DNA of 64,000 nucleotides from Sinotaia quadrata. Taxonomy: Eukaryota; Mollusca; Gastropoda; Architaenioglossa; Viviparidae. The notes under the pieces are model-generated. The model had not been told where the DNA came from. It did not search any database and saw only the letters and a program-made list of their open reading frames with translations. A program made the translations under genes and the position numbers. The DNA is taken from contig CM054180.1 in NCBI GenBank assembly GCA_028829895.1, positions 107,604,635 through 107,668,634 of the forward strand, given 5' to 3'. Below, piece after piece: positions 33,788-45,784 of this stretch. Numbering within the stretch: position 1 is the stretch's first letter; each line of letters starts with the position of its first letter.

Positions 33788-35018
33788 GTGTGACGACCAA
33801 GATGATACTTACTGACAATCATTGGTACCTTTAAGTCACAGGCGATGATAGCTGTCTGTCACAGTCTGATTAAAATGTCTTGACTGTTTGACCCACTTGT
33901 TTATTTTCAAATATCGAGATTTGAAAATTCCTTTGTTTGGAGCTCTCTCGCGATATTCACATCGAGAAGCTTTCAAACAAGGAGGTCAGACGTTATGTAA
34001 CTTTAGGCCCATTGTCTAGGTTCTAGAACCAACTACATGCCACGCGATCCGTCACGTGATATGCTCTATGCTTTCTTATAAATATTGGTACAATACTTCC
34101 GCCCATCACTCGGACACAATTAGCTATGCGAACAACTACGTCAGCTACTCGAGTCGTGCAGGAACAGACAGAACCGGCGAGGTAGATGAGATAGACACTT
34201 CGACTTCTCATAAGGTATCACCTTTATTTGATTGCATTCTGTATATTTTAGCTATGTATGCACTTGTGTTATATATTATCATGTATTGCTATATAACTTG
34301 AGCACGGTTCGTTGAAATGACTGAAAACCTATAAGTTATGGAATATAAATTTATTGTAACTCTTTCCATTGTAACTTTAATTTATATTGCTTTTAAATTC
34401 ACTAGAGCCAGAAATGCCTGCGCTCGATATGAATTTCTCATGTAATTCAATTATTGCGTGTAATTTTAATTGTAAATTGTGAAGCGCTTTGCTGTTTGAA
34501 TTACCCCTTTGTATGAACATTAATTTAACGTTGTATATATTTTTATGATTCATACGTCATGCACTGTTAAATGAAACATGCCTGAGAAGATTATATTTTC
34601 TAAATCTAAATTGTAAACGACGCGTAGTCGAATTTCTAATTCAAAGCATTTGAACTGAACGTGCTTAAGTAGCGAAAACACTAGCAGACGCTTATGGGAC
34701 ACATTTGTTTCCCCAGGTCGGTTTTTGTTTCCTTGTCTGCATCCTTGAACTTGGACAAATTGTCTTTGTCTTCATCCTGAAGACCTGTACAAGCTGGTTT
34801 GAATTCTAAGGAGAGAATTCAGGTATTCTAGAGTCCACCCCATTGTAAAGCACAAGTTCACTAGCGACGAAATTAAAGGACAATTTCCACTGTATGCCAC
34901 GTGCATTTCCGCTAGTGACTACTGTGAGGCAGTCCGGTACGGACTGGAATAAAAGGGGACCAGGCGATACAGAGACTTTAAGCTGAGTATTCCTCAGTCG
35001 ATACAAAGTTCATAAGAT
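33788..35018 (+). mobile_element. LTR-like or promoter-like segment
   Basis: The segment begins TGTGTGACGACC, of the TGTGACG type common at gypsy LTR 5' ends. It has a good TATA box (CTTATAAATATTGG at about 34075), a pyrimidine/GC-rich stretch after it, and a possible end in ...GATACA followed by TTGGGCACC at about 35019. No target-site duplication, internal ORF or partner LTR was found in the window, so a host promoter with TATA box is an equal alternative. Confidence 0.25.
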
Positions 35019-36290
35019 ACAATTGGGCACCTTTTCTCGGATTAACTTTAAGCACGTACGTGCGAGAATTAAGAAATAGACTTTCGTGCTCGTATTTGAT
35101 TATTGTTAAATTGTTAAACCTTATTAAATCTTATTTTTAATTGTTAAACCTCTTCGTAGTTAATTTTTATGCATAATAGACCTAATGATTAATTTCTTGG
35201 ATTTGGATGGGGGCGAGATTGAGCTGAATGACATAAACGAATGCATATTAATTTAGAGGAATTTAACGACTCCAAACCAGCTAACGTACGCAATTTATCA
35301 GTTTGTAAATCTGTCGTCTGCACTACAAGACACATTTTTAACTTAGTCAAATGATAAGTTGAGCAACCAGTCTGTATAGGATATGGGAGAAGGAATTAAT
35401 TTATCTATCATTTTTTGAAGTCCTTAATTATCCTAGGCAGGGTCTATAAATAAATACTGGAAACGTAACACTGTCTAATATTTGAAAGGAGTAAAAAGAA
35501 AAATGAATACTAAGTGAAATATTTTTTTTTTTAATTCACAACACCAGCATAGCACAGGTCTGCCGCCTACAATGCTTTGATTGTTTCCTTTGCCCATCGA
35601 GTTAAGTCAAGTGATTAATTTAGTTTACTTCATTTGCTGGAGGGGACTTTGTACTGCATCAAATCTATTTGACAGTCGTGTGCAACACACTAGCGACAAA
35701 TGCTGTATTTTTATTTTTAAACACATCAGGCGAGGCGAGGCTTACGCTTTTACAGAGGCCACGGTCAAGACGTGACAGCACGATTGCATTGTCCATTGTT
35801 GCCGAGACAACAGCATCATAATGATGACGTATGGAACAGGTACGTAGGCAGCTACCGCCTTCGCAACCGTCTTCCCAGTTGAATGACATACACCCGTATG
35901 AATGCTAGAGCTTCTACGCTTAACTCCGTGGCGACCGACAGGTAGAGTGTATATGTTAGTCTCTACCTATCTGGTCTCCTCATGGTTTTTAACAGAGCCC
36001 ACTTTTCTGCAAAGGTTTAGGTTCGAAATGAATCATTTGCAGCATAGTTTATTTTGTTGAAAATACCACAGATAACTTAGGTTTCTGGAGTAGGCAACCC
36101 GCCACCACCCTCCACAGTTAACTGTTCACTTCTTCAGCGCGACTCCATCTGTGAAATAAAGCTAAAGTTGGCAATTGTCGTTCAGCACACATTCATAAAT
36201 CATTCGTGTTTACTTTCTTTATTGTATTTACTTCTTATTATATGTTCTCGCCCATCCCCAATAATGTCTCTCGCCTTCAGAACTGCAACA
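35019..36290. other. Unique sequence, GC-richer at 35560-36120
   Basis: A 74-codon minus frame with a true ATG (35889-35667) is present but matches no family and overlaps an antisense open frame. No splice-site pair was found. Confidence 0.4.
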
Positions 36291-36512
36291 CATTAGAATG
36301 AAGCCACACAAAAGTTTGGGGTTAGTTAAGCAAAACATGAGAATGAAGCCACATGACAGGCTGGAGTTAGTTAAGTAGAACATGAGAATGAAGCCACACA
36401 AGAGGATGGGGTTAGTTAAGTAGCACATGAGAATGAAGCCACACAAAAGACTGGGGCTAGTTAAGCAGCAAATGAGAATGAAGCCACACGCGACGCTGGA
36501 ATTTGGCAAACA
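36290..36512. repeat. 45-bp minisatellite, about 5 copies
   Basis: Unit GAGAATGAAGCCACACAAAA, then gtttggggttagttaagcaaaacat. Moderately diverged. Being a multiple of 3, it yields a repetitive minus-strand frame. Confidence 0.93.
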
Positions 36513-36514
36513 AA

Positions 36515-38340
36515 TGAGTGAGTTCAAAGGATAACAACTTGATAATTACGTTATAAATAAACACAATGCAAACTAAGTTAATTGTATAAATGGAAGCCCT
36601 GTCATTTTATTTCGGCGAAGAGCAATATTTTACTGGAAGTGAATGCTGAATATACTGTATTTTGCGATGCTACACTAAGCTTTAGTACTTCCTAGATAGG
36701 TAGCAACACTTCTTCGTGATTAGAACTTCAGTCAACGTACCAACAATTGTTGTTGTTAACTGATTGTATATTATAATGATTTTACATGATTAGTAAAATA
36801 TTTCATTTCAAATGTGTCTTAAAATAATATATATATATATATGTACAAACCTTCACTGACGGGTATAATTATTTATTTATCTTATTTATAGTATCAAGTC
36901 CGTAAAGAACCATAACACTGAAGTCATCAATTTTATTTCAAAATATTATTTGTGACACCATTAACATTACCTAGACAGTTATTTTTCTTCTTTCCTCTTG
37001 TTCTTCCTTTACTCTTATCTTTTTCTACTTTTCTTTCTTTCTGCTCTATTTTCTTTGTCCTTCCTTATCGTTAGTTTCTTTTCTCGTTCTTTACATTCGT
37101 CAGTCTTTCTTCTTTACTGTTTCAATTTCTTGAAATTTCCTTTTTTGTTTTACTTTTCTTTTATATCGATCCCACGGCCTCTTTCTCCCTTTCTATTTAC
37201 TTCCTTTTTAACCTCTCTTGTTTGTTCTTCTTCACATTTCGTCTCCCATTCTCTGCTTTTAAAATGTCTTCATTTGGAACTTCTGTATTTTTCATTCCTT
37301 TTCTTTCCTCTGCCATTTTCTGTAATGTAATTATGAGTAGCAATTGCAATTCCACGTATTCTGTACTTAATTGTAAAAAAAAAATAGTGCGCAATTAAGA
37401 AACAATTTACCTTAATTATTTAATTGTTAGTATTGTTGACAGGATTGAGATCTCGTTGATTGTAGGTATTAAAGCAAGCAATGTCTACTGGCTGACTGGT
37501 CAGGATTGGTTTGATTGTATTGTGTGGTTTTGTGGTAAGTTATTAATAAATTTACACTCCCCCCCCCCCACACACACACAAACCAGTTCAAACCCTTGGA
37601 CTTATTTCTTGTAAACACTGTCCATCACATAGGAACGAGCTAAATGTTTATTTTGGAATTGTCAACACTGGTCGTGACGCGATTTTTCCTCAGGGCATTG
37701 TTATGTTAATTGAATTAACCAGCCACATCAGTGTTGAAAGTTTCACGAACCAAAGACAATCGGAATGAAATCGCTTCCTAACGAGCGACAAGCTGAAAAA
37801 TCATAGGACCGGGGCCCGGTGACTGCAGTTCACTAAGTGGCTTCATTATTCTTCAATTACAGTTCAGTGTAGCACGGCGCATGCTCCAGCCTCGTTCTGG
37901 ACTCATTAGGGAGCGCGGACCGCTCACTACAGCACGAGGCTAACATAACTGAAGAACGCACGTGCATTTTAAAAAAAAAAAAATCCTACAAGACATTTCA
38001 AAACTAAAACGGAAAATATTTTATGTGCTAGTAGGTTCTCGTCTTTACTTTGGAGTGTTTTTCAAAAAGTAGCTATTTGAATTTGCTAAGAGACCGATAT
38101 TTACCCTCGCTCTTGTAGTTTTTGGAGTCTCAGTTTGTAATTTAAAAAATAATATACCACTGTGTATGTATTCGTGCGTGTGTGTGTTTGCACGATTTGG
38201 ATGTTGCGTGCGTGTTTGCAAATATAGTGTTGTGTTGGTTTGAAATAATTTTATAATATCTAAGTTTTCATTAAATTTTTCTCATAATAAATGTTGAGAA
38301 TTACTTGAGGGTTAATCAATAAACATTTGTCTCCTTTTGT
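36515..38340. other. Unique sequence, no supported gene
   Basis: Contains (AT)n at about 36827-36842, a pyrimidine-rich stretch 36985-37320 and C-run/CA at 37560-37580. The GC-richer 37640-37950 part has the acceptor-like CTTCAATTACAG (37851-37862) on the plus strand, followed by 27 open codons and a stop. No donor is evident. Confidence 0.4.
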
Positions 38341-38345
38341 TGTTA

Positions 38346-38525
38346 GCTTCTTATAATTTATTTTATCGTATGAAGATTTACACATTTTATAAAATAAATT
38401 AAATTTAAATTTAAATTCTTAAATTCTTACAATTTATTTTATATTATGAAGATAAACACATATTGTATATTATTAGCTTATTATTATTTATTTTATTGCA
38501 TGAAGGTAGACCCGTTTTTGTATTT
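38346..38525. repeat. Degenerate repeat, about 3 copies
   Basis: CTTATAATTTATTTTATCGT plus atgaagatttacacattttata recurs three times in diverged form. Confidence 0.65.
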
Positions 38526-39059
38526 TATCATGTGTTTGAGTCTAACGAAACAACTTTATCAGTGAAAGATAACCTAGCATAAAGCCTTAGGAAGTAAACT
38601 GCAGAAACAAAGAGAGAACTGTCATGTAGACTGTGAGATACTCTGAAATATTTACTGTAAATAGTATAATAATCGAGAAACTGCTGTATATTTTCAAGCT
38701 TTACGATATTGTGCTGAATGACATCCTGTACAACTGCTAACTTTAATAAAATAACTAAAATAATTTTTTTCAAATTGGTTCTTTCTTTACCTCCTTCTTG
38801 GTGTGCTGGTGGACAATGATTTGGTTGACGATCATGATAACAACAATCACTTAAGATTTATTTTTTTAAATTTTATTTCTCTATTCACAAACAATGTTGA
38901 TGGAGATGAAATAATTCGTTGCACTTAAGTGAGAATCCACAACAAACCCCGTGATTTAATGCTGGTAAAAGTATTTTAAATAATTCAGTGAAAGAACAAA
39001 CCAAAAGAAAAATCAAGAGTGAGAGAGAGCTAGAGAGAGAGAGAGAGAGAGAGACTAGT

Positions 39060-39500
39060 GGAGATTTTAGCCTTATTGAAGAGAGATTATCTGTTATTAC
39101 AATAATAATGTAAGACACAAAGTGATGCAACACTTGTTTAACTAAAAATAGTTTCAAAGATACAAGAGAGAAGGTTATCTGTTGTTACAAAAATAATGTA
39201 AGACATAAAATGATGTAACACTTGTTACAATCAAAATAGTTTCAAATATACAAAAGAAGATTATCTATTACACTATTAATTAATGTAAGATACAAGTGAT
39301 GTAATACTTGTTACACTGAAAATAGTTTCAAAGATACAATAGAAGTGCATTACTGACTATCGGTTGTCAAAATAAGAAAAATGTCAGTCAATAGAAAAAA
39401 AATATACATTTATTGAAGATAAAATAGAAGTGTATTACTAACTATCACTTGTCAAACTAAGAAAAATGTCAGTCAATAGAAAAATTGTATAAATTTATTG
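39060..39500. repeat. Degenerate 80-95 bp repeats, two kinds
   Basis: About 39075-39335 holds three copies of AGATTATCTGTTATTACAAT...gtaacacttgttacactgaaaatagtttcaaagatacaa. About 39335-39500 holds two copies of AACTATCACTTGTCAAAATA...gtcagtcaatagaaaaa. A short (GA)n lies at 39035-39054. Confidence 0.75.
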
Positions 39501-39839
39501 AAAATACACAAGGTAAGGAAACAATTATAATAATAGTAAAATATTAGAAAATGGATTTTTCAAAATAATTCTAAAAGTCAGAAATGAATCAACTAATCAA
39601 AAAGACTGTATAACACTTATCAAAAACAGAAGGTAAATATTATAACAACAACAACAACAAAAACCCCACCCTAAATTAATTAATTTATCAAACTTTATGA
39701 AGAGATGTCTTGCAGCAATGAAAGATAATGCGACACTTATCAAAATCAGAAAAATACAAATAGAATTTGAGAAAAAATGTCTTGAATAAGAAAAGACACT
39801 ACATGAATAATGGTAATAAAAGACTATAGAATATTAATT

Positions 39840-40010
39840 AAATGACAGAAATGTCTAGAGTAATAAAATGTTCAACATGTAAAACATAAACAGAAGATTT
39901 ATGCACAGTTTTATTTTTAAATGACAGAAACGTATTGAGTAATAAAATGCTCTTCATTTAAAACAAAACAAGATTTATGCACAGTTTTATTTTTAGATGA
40001 CAGAAATGTC
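39840..40010. repeat. Degenerate 75-80 bp duplication
   Basis: The segment with GATTTATGCACAGTTTTATT followed by tttaaatgacagaaa occurs twice. Confidence 0.8.
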
Positions 40011-40077
40011 GTGAACATCTATACATTGTTTTGTGTTCTATTGATTCAATACCACTTTTTTTTTAAAAATCACTAAC

Positions 40078-40130
40078 CCCCCCCCCCCCAAGATGTTATT
40101 TTTAAGACGGCTCGGAGGGGGGGGGAGGGG
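40078..40130. other. Opposed C-run and G-run
   Basis: A run of about 14 C (40078-40090) is followed about 25 bp later by GGGGGGGGGAGGGG (40116-40129). The two could pair as a hairpin or form a G-quadruplex. Confidence 0.6.
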
Positions 40131-40894
40131 AGAATTAACAATTTAAAAATAAATAAATTAGTAAATTCGTTATGTACTTTCCATACCATAAACATAAAAA
40201 TTAATTAATAAGCAATTAATTAAGATATTTCTGTTATTTTAGAGGATACAATTCTGTTTCCTGCTGGGACTACAAGATTACTGACGATTAAAAGCAAGTA
40301 AACAAACTCCCAGCTGTTATTTGAGGGGCTATATTTTTTCCTGTTTGAGCAGGAATATAGTATATAAATATTTTAATTAGAAAAATGTCCACCTTATTTC
40401 TTTGGGCCATCAGGAACTGTTTACAACAAAGTTCTTAATTTTCCAATGACCTTTATTTTAAAAAAAGAAACAAGAAAGCTCCAACAGTTCCTAAGAATGT
40501 GATATCAGATTATTTATTTGTGTCTATGACGTCATGTTAGTGTAACAACATGAAGAAAGGCGTTTTTATCAGTAGAAAACAAATAGCAATGACAAAGACA
40601 GTGTTATTTCTTACGTAAATTCCTTTCATTCCTTGAATTCCTTGAATTTACAAAACGTTTAGTGCAAATTGACACAGACGTGTATCTATTTATCTAGATG
40701 GGATTAACAAGATCTTAAGGTTTTGCCTCACATCAAATGTTGGAAGTCTTCTCAGCTATGTAACATCCATCATGAGGGTATGTACCAAAGAAGGGCCAAC
40801 AGTGCAATGTTGTAGTTAGCCATACAACTTAACCTATTCCTTAGGATATGTGGCAGCTGAGTGGATGCAATATAATGCCCAACTTGAGTGTTGA

Positions 40895-41380
40895 CTTGCA
40901 ATATGTCAACTGATAACTGACTTATTCAGACTTCCAAGAATCAATTCTGTGCCTGCACTTCTCCAGAGTCTTCATTGGGTGCCTGTTCACAGCAGAACAC
41001 TGCAAAGATATCTTTTCTTTGTTAAGCCACACCATTTGGTTCCGGTCAAAAGTGCCTGTTGGGTGTCATATGTGTACACTCCTACTAGAAGTTTGTTTTC
41101 CTCATCACACACATGCAAGAAAGCAATGTGTGTCATATATGTAAAGTCTTTGATCATGAACCATCTGTTCGGAATCTGCTGTCATGCATGCTGAGATATA
41201 GGAGACCATGGTCATTTCAGGGCTTTCAGGACATTTATTATTCATCAGAAAGAATGGTATCATTTCTTCTGTGTCACCATTTGGTCAAAAGGTGCAATTA
41301 TAAATTCATTTTATTTAAATGTTCCTTTAGTAAATACATTCTGTTGTCATTGTCACATAATGGTTTATGAAGTCCACACC
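40895..41380 (+). mobile_element. Non-LTR retrotransposon RT C-terminal fragment
   Basis: The plus strand reads FRLPRINSVPALLQSLHWVP then VHSR from about 40926. This matches the well-known block after the RT domain of Jockey/CR1/Rex-type LINEs (xxLHWLPVxxRI). Further on, YVYTPTRSLFSSSHT (about 41068-41110) matches the next conserved block (xVYTPSRxLRSSSDT). The spacing is right, but the sequence between is degenerate and frames shift after about 41110. It is an old, 5'-truncated pseudogene unrelated to the restriction-like-endonuclease LINE copies elsewhere in the window. Confidence 0.8.
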
Positions 41381-41627
41381 CACCCCTCCTCTAAAAATAG
41401 ACTGCATGTAAACCTACCTTCTAGAATGGCTGACCCTTATTTACGTTCTGGCCGTATGTATCAGGGGGGATCGAGCTATCTTATAGAACTATCACTTTTC
41501 TATTCTACATTATCTATCGTTCATCTTTTAACACGTGTGGCCAGACAGAATGTGTGTTTGGGGGATTAGCCTAAGGTTACGGCGGCCCAGGGTGGTGGAG
41601 AATTAACATCTTGCCCATCTCCCAGCA
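41335..41627 (-). mobile_element. Dispersed repeat, copy A (inverted partner of 48565-49740)
   Basis: Read on the minus strand from 41627: TGTGACGTTTTGCTGGGAGA, then tgggcaagatgttaattctc. It runs through a GGCCACACGTGTTA block and ATAGATAATGTA to about 41430. A final block, TAAACCATTATGTGACAATG, occurs at about 41368-41349. Copy B has the same blocks in the same order. The TGTGRCG start resembles an LTR 5' end. Confidence 0.7.
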
Positions 41628-41816
41628 AAACGTCACAGCCATATATATTTAGTTTCTTTGTGTTTAAGTAGTTTGTACACAACTTTTGTACTTTTGCAAT
41701 AATTGTTGCAAACAGTCTACGGTTTTATTATGATGCATTTTATAAATCTGTTTTCATCTTATCATTGTTACCGTTTTCAGAATGATGGACGCATAAACAT
41801 TCACAAATATATATGT

Positions 41817-41817
<1 letters not shown>

Positions 41818-41853
<36 letters not shown>
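41818..41853. repeat. (GT)n microsatellite
   Basis: About 17 GT units with one TTTG interruption. Confidence 0.95.
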
Positions 41854-41854
<1 letters not shown>

Positions 41855-41859
<5 letters not shown>

Positions 41860-42720
41860 ATTATCAGTCCCTCTAACAACAATCGTGTACTCATTCCATT
41901 CACTAATCCGTCAGTACGATTTGCAAGTTTTGATTTTCATTGCATGCGGGTTTACTTCATGTACTCAGTGTCATTAATTTCCTGAACCCAAATTCCAAAA
42001 CAAACAAAAAAGGATCGTAGTGCTTTCTTGCTTTTCTTTTAAATATAATATTTTTTAAATAAAATGGAAAAGAAAAGTTAAAAGGATGCACAACTTGTAC
42101 CTATAGGGCAGGAAGTGGTGGTCTATCCTTAAAGATTTTCTCTTGCTTTTGTCGTAATTTGAGTGAGCGAAACGGCCCAGCACGACACTGAATTGAAATA
42201 TGAGAACGCTTTCCGGTTTGTGGGATCTGTGGCCGGCTAGTGGGAAGTGCTGCCCGTGGGGTGGGAACGAATAGGAGTCACCGAAAGGGTGGATAGAAGC
42301 GACAGGGTGTGAGAGCGGTTTATAGAAATTGGAGTTAGACAAAGTTGGACTGAGAGAAAGACAGTTGAGATTAGAGAGAGAGACAGACAGACAGACGAGA
42401 GAGAGATCGATAAGAGAAAGATGGAGAGAGAGAAAGAAATACAGAGATTCAGAGGGTAAGCAGAGAACTGAGAAATGAACGAAAGAAGAATAAATAATGA
42501 ATTAACCCTTTACTAGATCATATTCTTGTCTCATGCATAAGAATATGCTATTATTATTTACAATCACAATCATACACATAGTAATATAACTGTTAAATGT
42601 ATATGAAAAATAAGATGTTAATAATACTCCTTGCAATGACATTGTTTTGTTTTTTCTTCAGCGAATATATATTGCAGAACAGGGTGCACATACAAACGGA
42701 TACGTATACACGTAATGAAA
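41855..42720. other. Unique sequence with purine-rich tract
   Basis: 42340-42480 is GA/GACA-rich. The minus frame 42342-42055 is open for 95 codons but is not recognised and lacks splice sites. No gene is called. Confidence 0.45.
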
Positions 42721-42722
42721 AT

Positions 42723-42725
<3 letters not shown>

Positions 42726-42802
<77 letters not shown>
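42726..42802. repeat. (AC)n microsatellite
   Basis: About 38 AC units, uninterrupted. Confidence 0.98.
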
Positions 42803-42805
<3 letters not shown>

Positions 42806-42984
42806 ATTTGATAATTTAACGTGGTGAAAAAACAAGAACATTATAGCAGTATTTCCATCTTGGCGTGCAACTGGTACACAGAGCGTGGCTTGTAAGGGAA
42901 GAAAATTCATCAATCTTTCAAATCCTCAGTTTCTCCTTAGTAGGCCTGTGAACGTGTCATTCAAAATCTTTTATCTCTTACACC

Positions 42985-43155
42985 TTCTTAGGGTTCTGAA
43001 GGGTTTTAGTAGAATACCTCTCAATTTCTTTATTCACCTAAGTGGAGTTCTGAAGGGTTTTAGTAGAAAACTTCTTAGTTTCTTCCTTCACCTAAGTGGG
43101 ATTCTGAAGGGTTTTAGTAGAAAACTTCTTAGTTTCTTCCTTCATCTTATTGGAG
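42985..43155. repeat. Degenerate 57-60 bp minisatellite, about 3 copies
   Basis: Unit GTTCTGAAGGGTTTTAGTAG, then aaaacttcttagtttcttccttcacctaagtgga. The first copy is diverged. Confidence 0.85.
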
Positions 43156-43372
43156 TCGTAGAGGTATAAGGAGAATTTCTATACTTTCTTTTTCCTCTTA
43201 CCAGGGCGTGGAGGGTTTAAGCAAAATTGTTCGACTCCCTCCTTCGCCTTAGTGAGGTTATAAAGAGTCCACCCCTCTCTTCCTCCTCCCCACCATTGCC
43301 ACCCTCAGTTAATGCAGTAGCCACACCCAAAATAATATAGATGACTCGAGATACGAGTATAGCCATGAGAAA

Positions 43373-43676
43373 TACACTTTATTGTGGGTACATTGAATTA
43401 AAATACCTGTCTTTCTATACACTTTATTGTGGGTACATTGAATTAAAATACCTGTCTTTCTATACACTTTATTGTGGGTACATTGAATTAAAATACCTGT
43501 CTTTCTATACACTTTATTGTGGGTACATTGAATTAAAATACCTGTCTTTCTATACACTTTATTGTGGGTACATTGAATTAAAATACCTGTCTTTCTATAC
43601 ACTTTATTGTGGGTACATTGAATTAAAATACCTGTCTTTCTATACACTTTATTGTGGGTACATTGAATTAAAACTG
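43373..43676. repeat. 45-bp minisatellite, about 6.7 near-identical copies
   Basis: Unit TACACTTTATTGTGGGTACA, then ttgaattaaaatacctgtctttcta. No differences were noticed between full copies. The unit is 15 codons and open on both strands, giving two complementary repetitive frames over 110 codons. Confidence 0.97.
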
Positions 43677-44145
43677 CAGCTTTGCGTCTTGTGATAACAG
43701 TTACTGATGAATACCTGTCTTTCTATATACTTGAATGCTTCTTCCGAGGGCATTAGTCCTCACAGGCGCCACCCAAGATTGACAACATCGAAGAACGAAA
43801 AGTCTACTGCGGCTCTGTGATGGAATGGCTAACGACTAAAATAAGGATCAGCGGGGAGGGTATCAGCAAAGAGAAGAAATGTTCTGGGTTTCTAATTCTG
43901 TTCTCAGCTTTTGTTTTTGCCTCAGTTTTCTCTCGCCTCTCGTGTTCCGCAATCGGTGAACCATATTTATATCAATGCAGCTGTCATTTTATAGATTCGT
44001 ATTTTCAGATTATTTTCTTTCTTTCTTTTTTTTATACAAATTTCTGAACATCTCCAATCTCTAATAAATAAGGACGAAGGTAGTTTAGAATTGTATTCAA
44101 CATAGATCTTGAATAATAATCACTAACACAATCCTTGACATGAGA

Positions 44146-44182
44146 GAAGAAGAAGAAGAAGAAGAAGATGATGATGACGATG

Positions 44183-44217
<35 letters not shown>
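44146..44217. repeat. Compound trinucleotide repeat GAA/GAT/AAT
   Basis: (GAA)n passes into (GAT)n and then (AAT)n. Confidence 0.96.
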
Positions 44218-44218
<1 letters not shown>

Positions 44219-44219
44219 C

Positions 44220-45538
44220 AGACGAAAATGATGAAGTATTCTTAGTTTAGCAAATTAATTATGTACATCCAAACATATACCCCAGTAAGGTATATACTGT
44301 TAAAGAAAATAATTAATTATATAAGAACAAGTGTACACTATTGAACTGTGATGTATATTGTTATTTTTAAATATATATATATATATTTCCAAATACATGC
44401 TAGAAATATCAAGCCCCTATCACAAGTGCCAAACAAAATTATAAATATATGACTATCACATTTTTAAAAATATAAATACACGATTATCTAACTAAATGAA
44501 AAAATATAAATATATGACTATCTAAATAAATAAAAACAAAATTATAAATACAATGTTATGTAAATAAATAAAAAAACAAAATTATAAATATATGACTATC
44601 TATATAAATAAAAGTAACAAAAATTATAATATTCATAGTGAAAATGATGATCTATTATAATGAGGATGACAGCATAGAAGATGGTGATGACGGCAGTTAC
44701 TTTTACTACAATATGATAATAGTAATGATAATGATGATGGTCTGATTATTATGTGATAAATCTGTGATGAGAATGTGATACTGGCGTAATGTTGAATATG
44801 ACAATTATATTGGTGATAATGTGATGATAAAGATATAATACTGAAATTTTAGGATGTTACTACTACCACTACTACTACTATTACTACGACTACAACAACA
44901 ACTATTACTACTACTACTACTACTACTACATCGACAACGATGACGATGATGACTTTACAAATACTGACGCACACTTATGCACAAGTTAAAAAAATGTTGT
45001 TTTTTTTTAAAACAGAAAGAAACGGTCCCTCAAGCTATGGACAATAGCTAAAACCACAGATACCTTCTCTGTTGCCATGGACATGGCCAAACACACTAGG
45101 GATTTCCCCTCGTGCTTTGCAGTGTGGCTTCATTAGCGTTCACTAATTGGACGGGCCTAGAGTTAAGCCTTTGGCCATTGGTCGTCCCTGTCTTGCTGTC
45201 TTGTACGTTTGGGCTGTTTCTTGTATTCCAAATCGGTATCTCAAGCCAGACTCTCTCTTCCACAAAATACGCATCGGAAATACGAGAGATAAATTTTGAC
45301 AAGACTGTGTTTTACCTAATTAAGGATTTTTTTAAATTGATAATCTCAAAATGTTTATGACACTGGGTAAATAAAATGTTTTGCTCGTTCTCGAGATCCG
45401 CATAAACTATATTTCTTGTTATTCATTACCAGTTGTCTTTTTGTTCAAACTGGTTGTCTAAAATCAAAGTGAAATCATAACACGATGAAGCTCCCGTGAA
45501 TAAATGATACATAATTATATCAGTAAATCCGATAAATC
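44220..45538. other. AT-rich region, trinucleotide patches, one GC-richer segment
   Basis: Between 44440 and 44640 an ATTATAAATATATGACTATC-like unit recurs about five times. Imperfect ACT triplets occupy 44858-44945. 45040-45330 is GC-richer. Its minus strand has ATGTCCATGGCAACAGAGAAG before a weak donor GTATCT (45058-45053). This is too weak to call an exon. Confidence 0.45.
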
Positions 45539-45539
45539 T

Positions 45540-45748
45540 TCCTCTAAGTTTGGCTTGAAGTAAATCTTAAAGCAATAGCATTCTCTAAGTTTGGCTTGAA
45601 GTAAATCTTAAAGCAATAGCATTCTTAAAGTTTGGCTTGAAGTAAATCATAAAGCAATAGCATTCTTAAAGTTTGGCTTGAAGTAAATCTTAAAGCAATA
45701 GCATTCTTAAAGTTTGGCTTGAAGTAAATCTTAAAGCAATAGCATTCT
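45540..45748. repeat. 41-bp minisatellite, 5 copies
   Basis: Unit GCATTCTTAAAGTTTGGCTT, then gaagtaaatcttaaagcaata. Nearly identical. Confidence 0.95.
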
Positions 45749-45784
45749 CCTATGAGGATAGCCGACTAATTTGGAATATGCTTA

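Noticed and set aside
33740..33815. Donor CA|GTAAGTAT on the minus strand near 33812
   Set aside because: All frames leading to it contain stops or lack an acceptor; it lies at the edge of the LTR-like segment.
35665..35889. 74-codon minus-strand ORF with ATG
   Set aside because: No splice sites, no recognisable family, and overlapped by an antisense open frame of similar quality.
43817..44047. 76-codon frame with a hydrophobic stretch, possible signal or membrane protein
   Set aside because: The hydrophobic part translates pyrimidine-rich DNA and the tail is a T-rich run; no other support.
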